From Bidens hawaiensis (lineage: Eukaryota > Streptophyta > Magnoliopsida > Asterales > Asteraceae): DNA of 64,000 nucleotides. Location of the stretch: NCBI GenBank assembly GCA_021521415.1, contig JAIQDT010003821.1, positions 203,188 through 267,187 on the forward strand, in the 5' to 3' direction. Positions 45,464 to 57,337 of the stretch are shown one piece after another. Under the pieces are notes generated by a model. It was not told the origin of the DNA and did not search any database. It saw nothing but the letters and a program-made list of their open reading frames with translations. Numbering within the stretch: position 1 is the stretch's first letter; the number at the start of each line of letters is the position of its first letter. Made by a program: the position numbers and the translations under genes.

Positions 45464-48400
45464 ATGAGTGTGAAAAAACTTGAAGGTGGTATGGTAAACA
45501 CGTCGGATAGTATAAGCAACCGGTATGCTAAGCTTTTAAATGGTTCGTGGTTGGCCCAGTTCCGCTATGGGTCGAATCCTTGGATGGCTAGATATGTTTA
45601 CAGCGTGATGTTTCTGTTAGCGAATTTGCTTGCGTGGGCTGTCCGTGACTATGGACCGAGTGCATTGACCGAAATGAAGAGTAAGTTTGAGGGCGCATTT
45701 GGATATGCGTTATGAAATAATAATTTTTGAAAAACACATATCAAAACACTCACAAATTCAACAGAGAGAATTTCTGTTTGCGTCCATGTGGTTATAATGT
45801 TGACGCTAGGGGTGCAAGAGCCGAGCCGCTTGCAAACTACTTGAGACCGGCTCGTAAAAAAGCTCGATTGAGCCGAGCTTTATCAAGATCGAGCTGGCTC
45901 GCGAGCCTAAACGAGCCTGCCATTTATATAATTTTTTAACATATAAATTTATTAATTACTAATTAGTATATATAATATTATGAAAAAATAAATAAAAATA
46001 ACTAAATAATATATATTACTTTATACATAAAATTATAATTGAAAAAAATATATACAAAAATAATTAAAAATATATATAAAAAATAATTAATAAATGGTAA
46101 ACGAGCCGAGCTCGAGCTTTGAAAATAGATCTCGAAAGGAGCCGAGCTCGAGCTCCGTGTAAGTTAAACGAGCCAAACTTGAGCCTAGTCGAGCTCATGC
46201 TCGGCTCGGCTCGGCTCATTCGCACCTGTAACTGACTCCCACCACAGGGACGCAAATGGGCCATTTTGACTTTTAGGGTCGCATAATGCGCGATGACTTT
46301 TTGCTAACAAAAAATAATAATAAAAAATGATCAAAACAGCAAATCTAACCAAACCACAAGGACGAAAACAACACTCTACCCTTTATTTTTACTAAAAGCA
46401 TTTTCTAAAACTTATTTTTTATTTCAGGATTAAAAAGTTGCCAAGGTGGTAAAGACTGTTTAGGCACAGAAGGAGTTTTAAGAGTTAGCATGGGTTGTTT
46501 TGTATCCTTTTATATCATTCATAATAATCTTATATACAAACTTATGATAAAAATTTATTTCCTTAACATATGTTAGATATTTTACTTCACAATGTCTCTT
46601 TCAACGGCTGGAACCTCGAAGTTGTACGGACGAAAAGAATTATGGCATTCGGGTTGGTGGTCTGCCAAGATTTTCCTAATGATCACCTTAATCGTGTTGC
46701 CATTTTTCCTTCCGACCGATATTATTATGATATATGGTTAGCTTTGATTACATAATCAATCATGTAACGTGCATATTTGGTAAAACGGTAGGGATGGGTA
46801 ACGGGTCAAAACGGGACACTTGTTTTGGGTCAGGTTGGATTGGGCCGAAACAGTTTTTGCCCCGTAAATTCGTATTTTTTTTATAATAACCAGCTTCTAA
46901 AACTGTTGACCCTATTGGGCCTACCTGAGTTGGGCCTAAACCTGTTGGACCGGGCCCAATACATGGGTATCCTCTACAACACCTTTAAGGCTATGGGTCG
47001 GGTCAAAACAGGTGATCATTATATGGGTCGGGTTGGTTCGGTCTGAAACATTTTTTTGGTGAAAAGTTTCACTTTTTTCTTATAAATATTAATGGAATTT
47101 TGTGAACATAAATAATTTATAAGGTTTTATAAATTAAAGATCCTATCCAACTCATGACTATATTGGGCCATCCTGAGATTGGGCCCAAACCCGTTGAGTC
47201 GGGCCCAATATAAGGGTTTTATCTACAAGATTAAAGGCCGGCTTTGAAGGAGGGCAGGATGGTCGATCACCCCGGTAGGCCCGAATTTTATTTTATAGTT
47301 TTTTTTACATACTTTTAATTAAAAGAAAAAATATATTCTTAATGTTTAAACCCAATTACTCAACTTATTTAAGCCCATTTCTATAAAATAATTGTTTGCC
47401 CAACCCAAATCATAACAAATAAAGCCCATTTAAACATATAATTGTTTAAGCCCGAATTTTTCTTTTTTTTTTGCTAAAGGCCCAAAACTTTTTCTCTCTT
47501 TCGGCCCAAAAACTTTAACGATCCTCGGGGACGGCCCTGACAAGACTACAACCCATTTATAAGCTATATTTTTATTTACACAACCGAAATGAATCTTACA
47601 TATTTGAACTGATGCAATGTTATTCATTTGCAGGGGATATTGCACATTTTGGTGCAGGGTATGTTTTTTTTTTTAATTATTTCATTTAATTTAACCTCAT
47701 GACTTTGATCGTGCGAAAACCTCTAATGGATCTTGATTGTTATTATTTTGTAGAGTGTTCTTGCTAATTCAGCTAATCAGTATAATCAGTTTCATTACAT
47801 GGTTAAATGATTGCTGCCTGTCAGAAAAATACGCCGAGAGATGGTAAGTTATTAATGAACCCAAATAATCAAATTTATTTTTCATGTAATTAATACTTTT
47901 CGTGTATAATTTATTTGCGCAGCCACATTCATTCTATGCTGCTAGCAACTGCTGCGTACATCGTTTGCATATTCGGGATCATTTTAATGTACATTTGGTA
48001 CACACCGCAAGCGAGTTGTCTACTCAATATTTTCTTCATCACATGGACACTTGTACTGCTACAACTTATGACTAGTGTTTCTCTGCATCCAAAAGTAAGT
48101 TAAATCATAAGAACTAGAGGTGGCAAAATGAGTGGGTCGGTTCGGGTTGACCCAAAATACTTTTTGTTGAAAAAGATTATTTTTTCTAAACTAGTCTCTT
48201 TATAAAAATATTTGAGGCGTTACACATTAAAAGTAGGGTAAATTTCATAATATAAACGAATGTTACACTTTCTCTAGATTTTAACGACTCCCGTTATAAA
48301 AAAATACCATATTACACTTTGTTATCATTTTGCAACCGAGTTTAAATTAGTTTTAAGGCCATATTTTTGCTGATTTATAAGATTGGGAGAATTCCGTATA

Positions 48401-51400
48401 TACCTTTACAAACTTGCGAAATATCATGTATACCCTTACAAGCTGGTCAAAATATAAACTTTACCCATTTCATTAGAAACCAGTTAAGAAACGACTATTT
48501 TACCCTTATGTTCATAAATCTTTAAAATTTCATATTTACCCATATTTAACCTTAAACTTTATTTACTCATCAATAATATTTTTCTCAAAATATAAGATTT
48601 ACCCATTTCCTTGAACACAAGTCATTTTAGTTTATATGCATATCCCATGTGGCATTATTTATTATTTTATCTATAGTTTTAAAAAGGGGTAACTCTATAT
48701 AATAGTAACTAAGTTTTGAAATTGTTCCAATCTGACACTCATAAAATCTTTTGTTTCAATCTGGTCACTAAAGTAATCTTTTTGTTCTAATCCTAAATAT
48801 TTTACCTGGATAGCAGGTCATGTAGGTTTTTTATTTTATTTTTAAATAGTTTGACATTGCAAAATATTTTTAAAAAATTGAGAAAAATTGCCAAAAAAAA
48901 TCTGAAAATTGCAAAAAAAAAAAAATTCTGAAAAATTGCAAAAATAAAAAATCTTGTTTTTTTTATTTATTTTTTCAATTTTTCAGTTTTTTTTTTTGCA
49001 ATTTTTCACAATTATTTTTTTTTCTCTCAATTTTTACTAATTTTGTCAATATTTAAAAAAATATTTTGCAATGTCAAACTATTTAAAATAAAAAAACCTA
49101 CAAAACCTGCTATCCATGTAAAATATATATAGGATTTGAACAAAAAATAAACTTTAGTGACCTGATTGGAACAAAAGATTATATGAGTAACCTGATTGGA
49201 ACAATTTCAAAACTTGGTTTATTCTATAGAGTAATTCCTTTTAAAAAAATACATCATTTATTAAAATTGTAAATAAATTTGTTATATATTTTCCTCATAA
49301 GAAATTTTTGCTTGTGATATCTAATGTGGTGGTTGGCATGACATAGATCAAACTAGTGCCACATCAGCAATTTACGCGTAAAACAGCTAAAATAGATAAC
49401 ATTTTGGGAAACTTTTAGCCCGTTTAAGCCGTTTTTTTTCTACTTAAAATTCTTTTACTTACCGGTTTGGCCCGTTTGTGATCAAACACATAAGTGGAAT
49501 TGACCCGTTCACAGTTAAATGGATGCATAATCGTTACTTGTTAGAATAACAACTTATTATTATTTTTTTTGAAACAGATCAGTGCCGGATTCTTGACTCC
49601 AGGTTTTATGGGACTTTATGTTGTGTTCCTATGTTGGTCTGCTATTAGAAGGTATTTATAAGACTTAAAAACTTATTAATTAATATTATTGTTAATTTGC
49701 AGCATGATTGCTTAATATTTGAGTATGTGTGTTTTGCATACAGTGAACCACCAGATGATAAATGTCTAAGAAAATCTGAAACCTCAAGAGACTGGCTAAC
49801 CATCATTGTAAGCCTCACACCTTTCATACATACATATATATACACACACATGATAACTTTTAAAATTCAAAATATATCTTTTTTTGCTGATTTTTCAATT
49901 GTACTTGTAAGTAAAATGCTACGCAGTCGATATCACTATCGGTTATCGGTCCTTGGAAAAATATTGGTACTGATAATATCGGTGATATTGGCTCGATATC
50001 TGACCGATATATCACTGATATTTCCGATATCAGTATTTTAAGTCTTAATTTTTTTAGTGTTCAATGTTAGCGTGTTAAGTCTTAATCAGTTCCTACTTGC
50101 TACACTAAAGTGGTAATTTTGTTTGATTTCTTGACTTAACATATATAAATGTGATTTCTCTTCAAGTATAAAACCAAAATTATATTTAATTGTTAACATT
50201 TCCATAATTCACAATATCACATTGTCTTCTCATATCTCTTTAACACAACCATTTAAGATTGTTCGTCGTTTCTTTTTTTATTTTAAAATATAATATATTT
50301 TTATTTTTTACAACAAAACCTTAGTCTTTGTAAATTTAGTTTTGAATTTTGTGACAACATTTTGTTATAAATATCATTTTTATATACACAATATTTAATA
50401 TAACAATAAATCAAACACCAAGATTTGTTTTTTCATCTTAAAATTATAGTGCATAACATAAAAAAAGTCATAAATAAAAATTATTATATGAAATAATTGA
50501 ATTTTCATATTACATATAATATTTTTTATTTTTATTATATTTTCTACCCGTATGGAGCACGGGCTCTAACCTAGTTACCAATATCTCACCATGATAACCA
50601 ATATCTCAAAAATATCGGTCCTTGACTGATATCTGATATTTTTTCGCATTAACTGCTAGGTAAAATGTATAATTAGTGTTGACTTTGATACTAGAAACAA
50701 GTTATTTGATGCTTAAGATTCAACTGTTTGACTTGTTTCAGTTCATTTTGTTGTGAACAGAGCTTTGTTATTGCTGTACTGGCGATTGTTATCGCAACTT
50801 TCTCAACTGGAATCGATTCTAAATGTTTTCAGGTACTGGGTAATATTTCTTTATTTACAACTACTATGTCTTTGTCTTCAAACAATTACATTATACATTG
50901 CTTTCTGTTGAGCATTGCTTAAAAATATATATATTCATCCATACACACACACACATATATATATATATGTGTGTGTAAGGACGTTCTTTTCAGAACCGAT
51001 AGTATGTTGAGAAGTGCGAGGAACACATTAACCTTGTACTTTTTATTATAAAGATTGCCTAGAATGCATATAGGTATTGAACTATTGATAATCTTTAGTC
51101 TAAATCCTAACTTTTTCTATATATATAATTGTTTTAAGATGACAATCTCTCTTACTTTTCCATATAAAAAAAAAATGTTTAATTATCAAGACAAAATGAT
51201 TAAACTCATAATTTGAAGGGCCATAAGGTGAATACCTAAAGAGAAAATACAAAATATGTTCATTTTGAATATATTTGTAATTTATATTAGTTCTTGTTAT
51301 ATCAGATTTTAGCCTTAGGCAAAACGTACTGGCGACAAATATGGGGCGACGGGGCAATAAGGGGCGCGAACACCCCCCCCCCCCACCCGACAAAATGGGC

Positions 51401-52082
51401 GATTAGGGGGGGGGGGGCGATGAGAACTTGTCGCCGGATCGTGTTTATGTTATATTATTATTATTATTATTATAATAGTGTGTGATATATATACATATAT
51501 ATGTATATGGGGCTACAACACCATTACAACCCAAAAACAAAAACCTACCCTTTGCTGACCGGACGCCACATTGCGCAAATCACCCCATTTTGTAGCCCCT
51601 CCACTACATATAGACTTATAGTCATAAAATTAGTTGGAAAAGTGTTTACTTTTGTTTAATTTATTAATATGTCATGTCTTAGAATGTACAAACCTGACCA
51701 AATTTGTACTTTTAAAAATTTTAATCTTTGAAAGGGTTTATGTACTCAAGAAAATTCGCTTAAGCGAGTAACTAAATAAATAAGTAAATAAAAATGTCAG
51801 ATACTGTACTTTTAAACGAAATATTATGAATCCCGAAAAGTACATAAATGAAATTTGTTCGTAAGATAAAAAAACGTACATGTTTGTGACAAGTTACTCG
51901 TATAGACTCTAAAACCACTTTATTTTCGCCTGTCAAACAGACCGTTTTGTTTTGTTATGTTTTTTTTAATGCAGGCGTACGGGTGATTCCATATATATAA
52001 TACGATTATGTATCGAGTCATATATTGTTGTATTTACTTTAGCTATAGCATAAATTAAATAAAAAAAATGTGTGTGAAGATG

Positions 52083-52139
<57 letters not shown>

Positions 52140-52736
52140 TTATTTAATGTGCAGTTCAAAAAGGAAGAGAAACAGGAGGAAGAAGATGATGTACCATATG
52201 GTTTCGGATTCTTTCACCTTGTTTTCGCAACAGGAGCTATGTACTTCGCAATGTTATTAATCGGATGGACTTATCACCACCCTATGAAAAAGTAAATATA
52301 CATTTTAGTTAGTTAGTTAGTTAGTTAATTTGAACTTTAATTATTTTGTTTATATAATTATTTAACTGCACTCTATGCAGGTGGACCATTGACGTTGGTT
52401 GGACTAGTACTTGGGTTAGAATAGTAAACGAGTGGCTTGCTGTTTGCGTTTACCGTAAGTATTCAATTCTAGTGTGTGTTATTTTTGAAAATCGAAACAT
52501 AGATAAAAAAATTTTCATTTGACGATATATTTGAAATTCACGAAACAAAGGATTTATAGAAGTTATATTAAAAAAAATAGACGGAAAATGAAATATAATT
52601 AGCGTTAAAAAAACACGGCATAGGCTGTAATTGTGTTACAAAGACATTGTTCACTCAAGAGAGTAAACCAACTCCTTTTACTGCAGTATATAGTTTTGAA
52701 TTTACAAGTACCTTTTTAACTTGTTTTGACAAAACA

Positions 52737-52780
<44 letters not shown>

Positions 52781-53692
52781 TGTTTATTGTCATAAGTTAA
52801 ACTTATTGAGTACTTTACACCAAAATTTAGAAGAAAAATGAGCAATTAGCTTGAATTATTCTGTATACTTGTATATTTTTACTTGACTACTTGTATATTT
52901 GTAGTATTATATATTAATATATGATGGTAAAGTTAAAATACAAAGGGAGACAAAAATGAGAAGTGTGAGAAGGATTTGTGAGCATACAAAAAACCCTTTA
53001 ATAATAAATTAAAAAAATAATAATAAAAAATCATAACTCAAAATATAAATAAAAAACGAAAAAAATTAATAAAACTAAAATGTTTCCGCCATCATTCCCG
53101 TTAAAAAAAATTAAAAAAATTAAAAAAATACACAATGGCGAGATCAAAGACACAATGACGAAAAAAAATTGGATGTGAGGGTCGGGTTTTATCCGGGGAA
53201 TCCCTCAATAGGTGGACCGCTAGGGGCTCCGTCCGTCCGGACTCGTGGCTGGCGCAGGCTACCTTTAGCCAATGGGGGCCGGGTACGGAGTACCCGGCGT
53301 TACTTAGTTGGTCGTTCAGGAAAAAAAAAGAATAACTTGGCCCTAATATATGAATACTATATAAAACAAAATTTTGAGTTAAACGGGTCATGTTCGTGTC
53401 AACAAGTGAAAATTCTTGTTATGCTCGAATTCATGCGTGAGTGACACAATTTTCGAGATTCTTGTGGGCCCGTCATGAACCCACGACCCATTCATCACCC
53501 TCAGAAAAACTTTTTTGAAATGAACACTAATGTATAAATATTAAATATATATCTAAAAACAATAGTACTATATGTTACATCGTATGACGTTTGGTTTTGG
53601 TAATACTAAAGCGAAATAACGGTATGTTTGTAGTGTGGATGTTAGTAGCTCCTATCGTGTGGAAAAACGGACAGGTAGAGATAAACGAATGA
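45464..53692 (+). CDS. SERINC/TMS-family membrane protein, 12 coding exons, 405 aa
   Basis: Coding exons: 45464-45680, 46428-46501, 46577-46736, 47634-47658, 47754-47843, 47923-48094, 49578-49651, 49744-49807, 50761-50832, 52155-52291, 52381-52454 and 53634-53692. All introns are GT-AG, and the sum is 1218 bases, 405 codons plus stop, matching plant family length. The product matches plant serine incorporator (TDE1/TMS) proteins, multipass membrane proteins originally linked to serine incorporation into membrane lipids; the plant role is not settled. Landmarks in order: LAQFRYGSNPWMARYVY, CQGGKDCLGTEGVLRVS, LWHSGWWSAK, IAHFGAGVFLLIQL, LNDCCLSEKYAERCHIH, SCLLNIFFITWTLVLLQL, SAGFLTPGFMGLYVVFLCW, STGIDSKCFQ, an acidic EEKQEEEDDVPYGFGFFH loop, and WTIDVGWTSTWVRIVNEW. 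About ten hydrophobic segments are visible. The start is the first ATG leading into the conserved frame. No break is seen. The 4.4-kb leader intron and several coding introns are swollen by transposons. Confidence 0.95.
45808..46227. mobile_element. hAT-like element in SERINC intron 2
   Basis: The left end AGGGGTGCAAGAGCCGAGCCG faces CTCGGCTCGGCTCATTCGCACC at the right. The interior is full of GAGCTCG/CGAGCC motifs around an AT-rich core. This is the common plant 'GAGCCGAGCTCG' non-autonomous hAT type. No 8-bp target duplication was recognised. Confidence 0.6.
46790..47530. repeat. 'GGGTCGGGT / GGGCCCAA' repeats in SERINC intron 4
   Basis: A GGGATGGGTAACGGGTCAAAACGGG block is followed by two related copies of CTATTGGGCC...GAG-TTGGGCC-AAACC-GTTG-GTCGGGCCCAATA (about 46908-46970 and 47159-47215). 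From about 47225, GGGCCCA-rich sequence ends near CGGGGACGGCCCTGAC, like a DNA-transposon end. No gene is visible. Confidence 0.5.
48686..49238. mobile_element. Foldback MULE-type element in SERINC intron 7, 553 bp
   Basis: A perfect 9-bp target duplication, TTTTAAAAA, flanks it (48677-48685 and 49239-49247). The arms are inverted copies with the same outer motifs as the 21901 element: GTTCCAATC-GGTCACT, GATTGGAACAA and ACCTG-ATAGCAGGT. It lacks the 41-bp arrays. The core is (A/T)-rich, with AAAATTGCAAAAA runs. Confidence 0.9.
49917..50640. repeat. 'GATATCGG' repeat split by a Helitron (SERINC intron 9)
   Basis: GATATCRG/CCGATA motifs cluster at 49927-50040 and resume at 50577-50640. The sequence between ends in a Helitron 3' terminus, so the Helitron landed inside an older element. 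Confidence 0.6.
50547..50574 (+). mobile_element. Helitron 3' terminus in SERINC intron 9
   Basis: The hairpin CCCGT-ATGGAGC-ACGGG (50547-50563) is followed 7 bases later by CTAG (50571-50574) and then T, the canonical Helitron end. The 5' TC end must lie after about 50041 but was not pinned down, giving a non-autonomous element of at most ~535 bp. Confidence 0.7.
50942..50976. repeat. (AC)n(AT)n(GT)n palindrome
   Basis: A self-complementary microsatellite of about 35 bp in SERINC intron 10. Confidence 0.9.
51330..51440. repeat. G/C-run cluster in SERINC intron 10
   Basis: Three GGGG runs (51342-51363) are followed by twelve C (51373-51384) and, 21 bases later, twelve G (51406-51417). The two runs can pair as a hairpin, and the G runs could form a quadruplex. 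This is exceptional in such AT-rich DNA. Confidence 0.85.
52083..52138. repeat. (AAT)n microsatellite
   Basis: About 18 repeats, ending 16 bases before the acceptor of exon 10 at 52155. Frames through it give poly-isoleucine and are not genes. Confidence 0.95.
52739..52778. repeat. (AAT)n microsatellite
   Basis: About 13 repeats in SERINC intron 12. The poly-asparagine frame is an artefact. Confidence 0.95.
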
Positions 53693-54387
53693 AGACTCGC
53701 CTTAACCAAACTAATGAAGCAATGTTATATAAATATCCGCCAAGTATTATGTCGCAAAATTATATGAAGTCAAGAAAGAAGGAAACGTTTAACGGTATGA
53801 ACCCGTAAATATCCAACCTAATTCAACAATTATTTGTTTCTTATGTTATACATATGTATACATATATATTGGATATGACACAGGGCAAAACAAATAGCCA
53901 TGACCCTTGAGAGAAGCCATTGTAAAAGGAAATGTAAACTCTTATATTGGGTTGTATATTTATGTATAAATATTGATGAAGAAAAATTACAATTACAAGT
54001 TATTGTGTATTTAAGTTTGGATTTTAGCTGTTTTTGGTTATAAATATGAGTGTCATTATGTAACGAAACAAAATAATAATTATATCACACACACACACAA
54101 CGAACCTAACCCGGAAACCCTTAAAGTTGTGTAACCCAAACACGAGCTACTTATCATATTTATCTAAACGAGTCATACGGGTTGACAAATTGTGTACACA
54201 TTAAATAAATGGATTGACGTGCTTATTCAAACGGCTTAAACATGTCAACCTTAAACATGATTTGTTTAATAGAAAGCAGATTAAATATGGCAAATCAAGT
54301 TTCTAGTAAAATGGTGTAATAAGTGATTCATTTTTTTTACAAAATTACAATTATAAAATTTGTCTTTGAGGCTATGAGCAAAAGTTA
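53693..54387 (+). other. SERINC 3' untranslated region and intergenic gap
   Basis: After the stop, AT-rich sequence with TGTATAAATATT at about 53962 offers possible polyadenylation signals, so the transcript may end near 54000. The remainder before the ARF-GAP relic holds no gene. Confidence 0.45.
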
Positions 54388-54790
54388 TCGTTAGTTAGAA
54401 CCGTATTGGTGGGGTCCAGTAAGTTCACCAGCATATCTTCTATCCACGTAGGCATGCTTAATGAAGTTGCGAAGTTTCTCAGTGTTACTGTCAAAAGAGA
54501 AAATATCTTAATTGCAATTTGTATTTGAAAGAAAAAGCATTGCGCTACATTCACAACCAGATACCAGTTTTCGGGAAAGGATTGACGTTGTGCATCCCAT
54601 TCTTTAAAATATATCTCCTTTGCACTCTGATTTTTCAAATAGAAGAGGTCAAAATCGAACTTGGTAAATTTTGATAGATTATATCTCATTGTCAAGTAAT
54701 CATATAATCGAGTAATGTATGTAGAGGTCATTGATGTACTGAATTTTCAATTTTGCTAATACCAAATCTAGCAAAAAGAACATGCCTAAA

Positions 54791-54791
54791 G

Positions 54792-54850
<59 letters not shown>
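54791..54850. repeat. (AAT)n microsatellite
   Basis: About 20 repeats, inside an intron of the ARF-GAP relic. Confidence 0.95.
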
Positions 54851-54851
<1 letters not shown>

Positions 54852-55028
54852 CCTTAAAAAAGTTTTTAAAAGAACTAAAATCAATTATTTAATGCATCTG
54901 AATATCATTAAGCATTGAATCAGTGTAAAAAGACTTCTTTTTTCCTTTTTTGTTATAGCATCATGCATGCTTTTAGCCTGATTTATAGTATATTTGCGTG
55001 GCCAAGAAAAGTTTTAATACACATAACT

Positions 55029-55660
55029 AGGGATGATATCAGTATTGTACCCGTACCAAAAATCAGTAAATCTAAGAACCAATACCCATACCCGAATTAT
55101 ATGGTACGGGTATGGGTACAGGTACGAGTACGGGTAGTTTAGGGACAGTACTCGCTTTGGTACCACTTTTTTCTTTAGAAAATTCTCCAATAAGTTTAGT
55201 ATTGATACTTGTACGGTACCGACAATCAATTATCTATAATACCAAAAGCAAATCCGTAATCCACTACCAAAACTAAAAATGAAACAAATCAACCATAATA
55301 TAACATCCATTCATGTGGCTGTTACTAGATACTGATTGGAAGAAGAAGAAGAAGAAGAAGATCTAGGGTTTGATTAGAACTGTTAGTATTTGATATTTTG
55401 ATTATCAATGGTTTTGAAAAGTCCGCTTGAAGCCTTGAGGATATCCCAATAAAAACACGGTTAGAGTTATAAGTTTTGGAAATTCCAATAAAAACCCCTA
55501 CATATTCTTAACGGGTACCGAGTACCATAATACCCGTACGTAAAATCAGTAAATTTTGGTGCATGTACCGAATAGATGGGTACAGGTACAGATACAAGTA
55601 CAGGTTCGGATACTAAATGGGTAAAGGTACGGGTATTCGGGAAAAAAAAGTCTCATCCCT
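55029..55660. mobile_element. hAT-like element with GGTACGGGTA motifs
   Basis: The left AGGGATGATATCAGTATTGTACCCG faces GGTACGGGTATTCGGG...CTCATCCCT. The interior repeats GGGTA/TACCC variants. It sits in the ARF-GAP relic intron. Similar GGTACC-type sequence occurs at 41940-42150. Confidence 0.55.
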
Positions 55661-56508
55661 GCATAGTGCCCATAGCAGGATAGGTTAAACAAATGTCCCT
55701 AAAATATTAAAAAAAATGTATATATGCAACCACATTACCGCATTTCCTCCTCCTTGGAGGGCGCTAACTTCTGTGTGGTAAATTTGGCCATCGACACGGA
55801 TTTTACCCTGTGAGTGAATTCACGACTGTAGAAAATCGAAATACATGTTTTAATATAACGCATGTAACAAGTTCAAAGTTATTTTAAGTAACAATTTTAT
55901 CTAAGTAATTCTTTCCCTAGAGAAATGCAAGTTATTTATCAACCATAAAAAGTTAAAACTTACTGTATGGCACTGCAATTTGTGCAAACAAATGTCCAGA
56001 AGCTTGTGCAAACATACTGAGGTCCCTGTTAAGGAAATAAACATACTAAAACTATCAATGCCACAATAATAAAACTATTAGCCAACATGGTTGAATGCAA
56101 GTTGTACCAAGATCAGTGTCAGTATTACTGTAGCTACGTTTTAATTGGGGGTGAGCAGAAAACCGAATTAACCTAACCGAAACATTAACCGATAGTTAAA
56201 TTTTTGTTTTTTTGAAAAACCGAATTTTCGGTTTCGGATCGGTTTTCCATTTTTAAAAAACAGAAAAAATAAAAAACGAACCGAGCCGAGCCGATTGATG
56301 GTGATGAAGATTATGAAGATGATGAAGACTAAGACTAAACTTTGAAGATGAACAATATGATGAATGAAGATTAGGACTAAACTTTTAGTGTTTTTTTCTT
56401 TTCTGATTAAAATTTTTGTTGAGTTTTAAACTCTACTACTCTAGCAACTTTGTATTCGTATGGTTCCACGTAACTCGCGTCTATTTTTTGTTTTGTATTC
56501 AATATATT

Positions 56509-56771
56509 TCATCATCATCATCATCATCATCGTACTCAGTATATCCCACCAATAGCAAAGCTATGGTAGGGTCTGAGGAGGGTAAGATGTAAGACAGCCT
56601 TACCTCTACCCCATGGGGATAGAGAGGCTGCTTCCGGTGAGACCCCCGGCTGGATAGTAGTATTGCATCAAGCCTTGGACATATTACATAAGGCACATAG
56701 CACTCAATCATCGGGACGCCGGCTGATTGGTGCATGTACCCTTGTCTTTCGGCTATCAACGCCACCACATG
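56509..56771 (-). mobile_element. Au-like SINE, copy 2
   Basis: The same structure as 25551-25792, including the CATGTGGTGGCGTTGATAGC head and the GGGATATACTGAGTACGATGATGATG tail, with a longer (ATG)n tail here. It has a 9-base ATATTACAT-like insertion near 56691 relative to copy 1. Confidence 0.7.
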
Positions 56772-56790
56772 ATGCGTGATTAACCTTCCA

Positions 56791-56910
56791 TCACTTTTAA
56801 CGTTATTTTCACAAAATTAGTAAAATAACGTCAAAATTAGTGCAATTTTACTTTTGCCCACCGCGAGGGTTCACGCATATATACATTATATGCGCGCACC
56901 GCAAGCAGGG
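56791..56910. repeat. Dispersed repeat, right copy
   Basis: Partner of 1-119 with scattered substitutions. It begins 20 bases past the SINE head. Confidence 0.8.
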
Positions 56911-57337
56911 CACATCTTCGTATTCAATATATTTGTGGTACCTTAATACGCTCTTACAAGCTTAAAATCATCATCTTCGTTTTTTTTTTTTTTTTTTGCA
57001 TTGTTTACATAATTGAAAAAAAAAACAACTATAACCGAACTGCAACCAAAAAACCAAAAAACCGAACGGTTTATATGTTCAAAAAACCGAAACTTCGGTT
57101 TCGGTATTGGTTTCGCCTAATAACCAAACCGTGCTCAGCCCTAGTTTTATTTAAGTTAATGCCAGAAACAGGTGAAGACAATACCAAACTATTGCAGTTA
57201 ATACACCTTCGATTCTCTGGAAGTTCGACAGATTCCGTATAGCTCTTTCATTCCTCTCCTCCTCCTTCATCCTACTCACCATTTCCGTATACGAAAAAAC
57301 CCCAACTGCATCAAAACACACACGTCAATCGACATTA

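Larger units (their letters stand above)
56147..57143. mobile_element. hAT-like element interrupted by a SINE
   Basis: The ends are GGGGGTGAGCAGAAAACCGAA and ACCAAACCGTGCTCAGCCCTA, with AACCGAAA/TTTCGGTT motifs near both. The SINE at 56509-56771 and the dispersed repeat at 56791-56910 lie inside it and are younger. Confidence 0.6.
54388..57282 (-). pseudogene. ARF-GAP domain relic (AGD14-like), five exons
   Basis: Minus-strand exons: 57282-57185 (MVSRMKEEERNERAIRNL then a CINCNSL reading), 56025-55964 (GPQYVCTSFWTFVCTNCSAIH), 55825-55739 (REFTHRVKSVSMAKFT), 54626-54565 (SAKEIYFKEWDAQRQSFPEN) and 54487-54388 (EKLRNFIKHAYVDRRYAGE, then stop). Together they cover the N-terminal ARF GTPase-activating domain with its four-cysteine zinc finger, as in plant AGD14-type proteins, which act on ARF GTPases in vesicle traffic. 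Splice sites still read GT-AG. Single-base deletions shift the frame in exon 1 (after RNLS) and exon 3 (after FTTQ), and the normally glycine 'CSGIH' reads CSAIH. Everything after the ARF-GAP domain is missing. Introns carry a hAT-like MITE, a larger hAT-like element and a SINE. Confidence 0.85.

Noticed and set aside
52068..52295. 75-codon frame beginning with a poly-isoleucine run
   Set aside because: The N-terminal half is the (AAT)n microsatellite; only the part from 52155 is real, as a SERINC exon.
52647..52841. Frame with a poly-asparagine run
   Set aside because: It is created by the (AAT)n repeat in a SERINC intron.
53101..53444. Frames on both strands in a GC-richer patch
   Set aside because: They lie in a SERINC intron, match no known protein, and overlap on both strands.
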